Shown piece after piece: positions 13,100 to 14,078 of a stretch of DNA of 14,078 nt (its first letter is position 1; each line of letters begins with the position of its first letter). A program made the position numbers and the translations under genes. This stretch comes from DASPPM01 sp035604475 (lineage in GTDB: Bacteria; Pseudomonadota; Alphaproteobacteria; JACZXZ01), in assembly GCA_035604475.1 (NCBI GenBank), contig DATNIJ010000060.1:1-14078 (forward strand). Reading direction: 5' to 3'. The notes below the pieces were generated by a model. That model did not search any database, had not been told where the DNA came from, and saw nothing but the letters and a program-made list of their open reading frames with translations.

Positions 13100-14078
13100 C
13101 TATTCCTCGTCTTCCTCGGCCGGCGGTTCCTCCGGCGTTTGCCGCTCGGACGGCACTCGCGTCGGGGTTCCCTTGGAGACCGGCTGGGACTTCGCGGCCG
13201 GCCGTGCTGACGCCGCGTGCTCGGGCCGCTCCGGCACCCAGGGACGCGCGCCACGCCAGTCGCGTACGCTCTCGCTCGTCAGGGCTGCGGGAGAAAGCCA
13301 GATCGCGTGCCCGCCATCGCGCCACAGGGCCAAGCGATCGATGACCATGCGCGGGGCCGGACAGGCTGACTTGATGGGCACCGCACTCACCAGCACGCTG
13401 GCATGAAGGCAGTCCTCGAGCAACGCCTCGCGCTCGCGCACCAGTGCTACGAGCTGGCCGTTGGCCCGATAGAGGCAGCCGAGAGCGTCGCAGACGAGGC
13501 GGCCATCGGCGCTTGAGCCCTCTTCCGGCCAGGGATCGCGGGTCGTTTGCCCGGCGCGCTTGACGATCGTCTCCACGTCGAAGTCGTCGCCGCGCACGGG
13601 CGAGATCATCATGCGCCCGTCCGCGGCGCGCACCGCGAAGAGGCGCGCATCCTCCGAGACGATCACGTCGGGATGACGCTCAAGCGCCACGCTCGCGAGC
13701 CCCAGCGCGATCGCGGCCAGGCCGAGCGCGCGCCAGGGCCGCTGCCACAGGCAGAGCCAGAGCATGCCGAGGCTGACCGCGATCAGGCCCCACAGCGGCA
13801 TCGCGGGCAGAATGGCGACCGAGCCCGGCCAACTCACCACCGTCTTGGCCGACCAGATCACCACGTGCAGGCCCCAGCCCATGGGCGGCAACGCCACACC
13901 TTCGAGGCCAAAGGGCATCAGCAGGAAGGCCACGATTGCCCACGGCATCACCCACAGCGCCGTCACCGGCACGGCGATGAGGTTGGTGACAAAGCCGAAG
14001 GCGGCCAGGCGATCGAAGTGATAGACCGAGTAAGGGATGGTCGCCATGCTGGTGATCAGGCTGGTAAAGGCGACGCCC
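13100..14078 (-). CDS. comEC: ComEC/Rec2-family DNA-uptake membrane protein, C-terminal part (start off the right edge)
   Basis: The frame is open to the window edge, reading GVAFTSLITSMATIPYSVYH into HFDRLAAFGFVTNLIAVPVT and ALWVMPWAIVAFLLMPFG, the signature end of the ComEC competence domain. It contributes about 326 residues. Hydrophobic helices follow (IVAFLLMPFGLEGVALPP, WGLIAVSLGMLWLCLW, ALGLAAIALGLASVAL), then a soluble region of about 200 residues that ends near WRGARPW, the usual tail of alphaproteobacterial ComEC as I know it. No zinc-binding HxHxDH motif of the beta-lactamase-like domain is visible in this part. ComEC forms the inner-membrane channel for single-stranded DNA in transformation. 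After the conserved tail come about 40 low-complexity residues, rich in P, A and E and ending PAEEDEE. Only the 3' part is visible, so integrity cannot be judged. Confidence 0.9.
   Translation of the reverse strand, partial: GVAFTSLITSMATIPYSVYHFDRLAAFGFVTNLIAVPVTALWVMPWAIVAFLLMPFGLEGVALPPMGWGLHVVIWSAKTVVSWPGSVAILPAMPLWGLIAVSLGMLWLCLWQRPWRALGLAAIALGLASVALERHPDVIVSEDARLFAVRAADGRMMISPVRGDDFDVETIVKRAGQTTRDPWPEEGSSADGRLVCDALGCLYRANGQLVALVREREALLEDCLHASVLVSAVPIKSACPAPRMVIDRLALWRDGGHAIWLSPAALTSESVRDWRGARPWVPERPEHAASARPAAKSQPVSKGTPTRVPSERQTPEEPPAEEDEE

Overview
The window looks like a high-GC alphaproteobacterial chromosome, probably Rhodospirillales-like (inferred). It carries the gene run trpE, trpG, trpD, trpC, moaC, moeA, lexA, then comEC on the opposite strand. 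TrpE and TrpG are separate proteins. The lexA promoter carries an alphaproteobacterial-type SOS box (GAAC-N7-GAAC). That core run is what I would expect in this class. Two accessory blocks break it up.

Layout. 1-1458: trpE, missing its N-terminus off the left edge. 1459-5228: accessory block 1, with a parDE toxin-antitoxin pair on +, then on the minus strand an MNT nucleotidyltransferase/HEPN pair, a membrane-anchored divergent polysaccharide deacetylase (YibQ/DUF610 type) and a CueR-like MerR regulator. 5229-9372: trpG-trpD-trpC-moaC-moeA, tightly packed on + with overlaps or short gaps (ATGA between trpG and trpD, TAATG between moaC and moeA). 9508-10227: lexA with its own promoter and SOS box. 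10228-13099: accessory block 2, with an EamA/DMT exporter on minus, a divergent LysR regulator with a T-N11-A palindrome at its start codon, and a second EamA gene lacking about the first 90 residues. 13100-14078: C-terminal part of comEC on minus, running off the right edge.

How the genes work together. TrpE and TrpG form anthranilate synthase; TrpD and TrpC carry out the next steps of tryptophan synthesis. MoaC and MoeA act in molybdenum cofactor synthesis and appear to share the trp transcript. LexA is the SOS repressor and probably autoregulates. ParDE and MNT/HEPN are mobile-type modules that probably arrived horizontally. The LysR regulator probably controls the divergent DMT exporter.

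I see no rRNA, tRNA, CRISPR array or intact insertion sequence, and no gene-free stretch longer than about 270 bases. I did not find a clear-cut new system. The best leads are the HEPN protein without an RNase motif together with a 21-bp-phased direct repeat in front of its operon, the LysR palindrome overlapping its own start, the truncated EamA junction, and the interleaved inverted repeats ahead of trpG.
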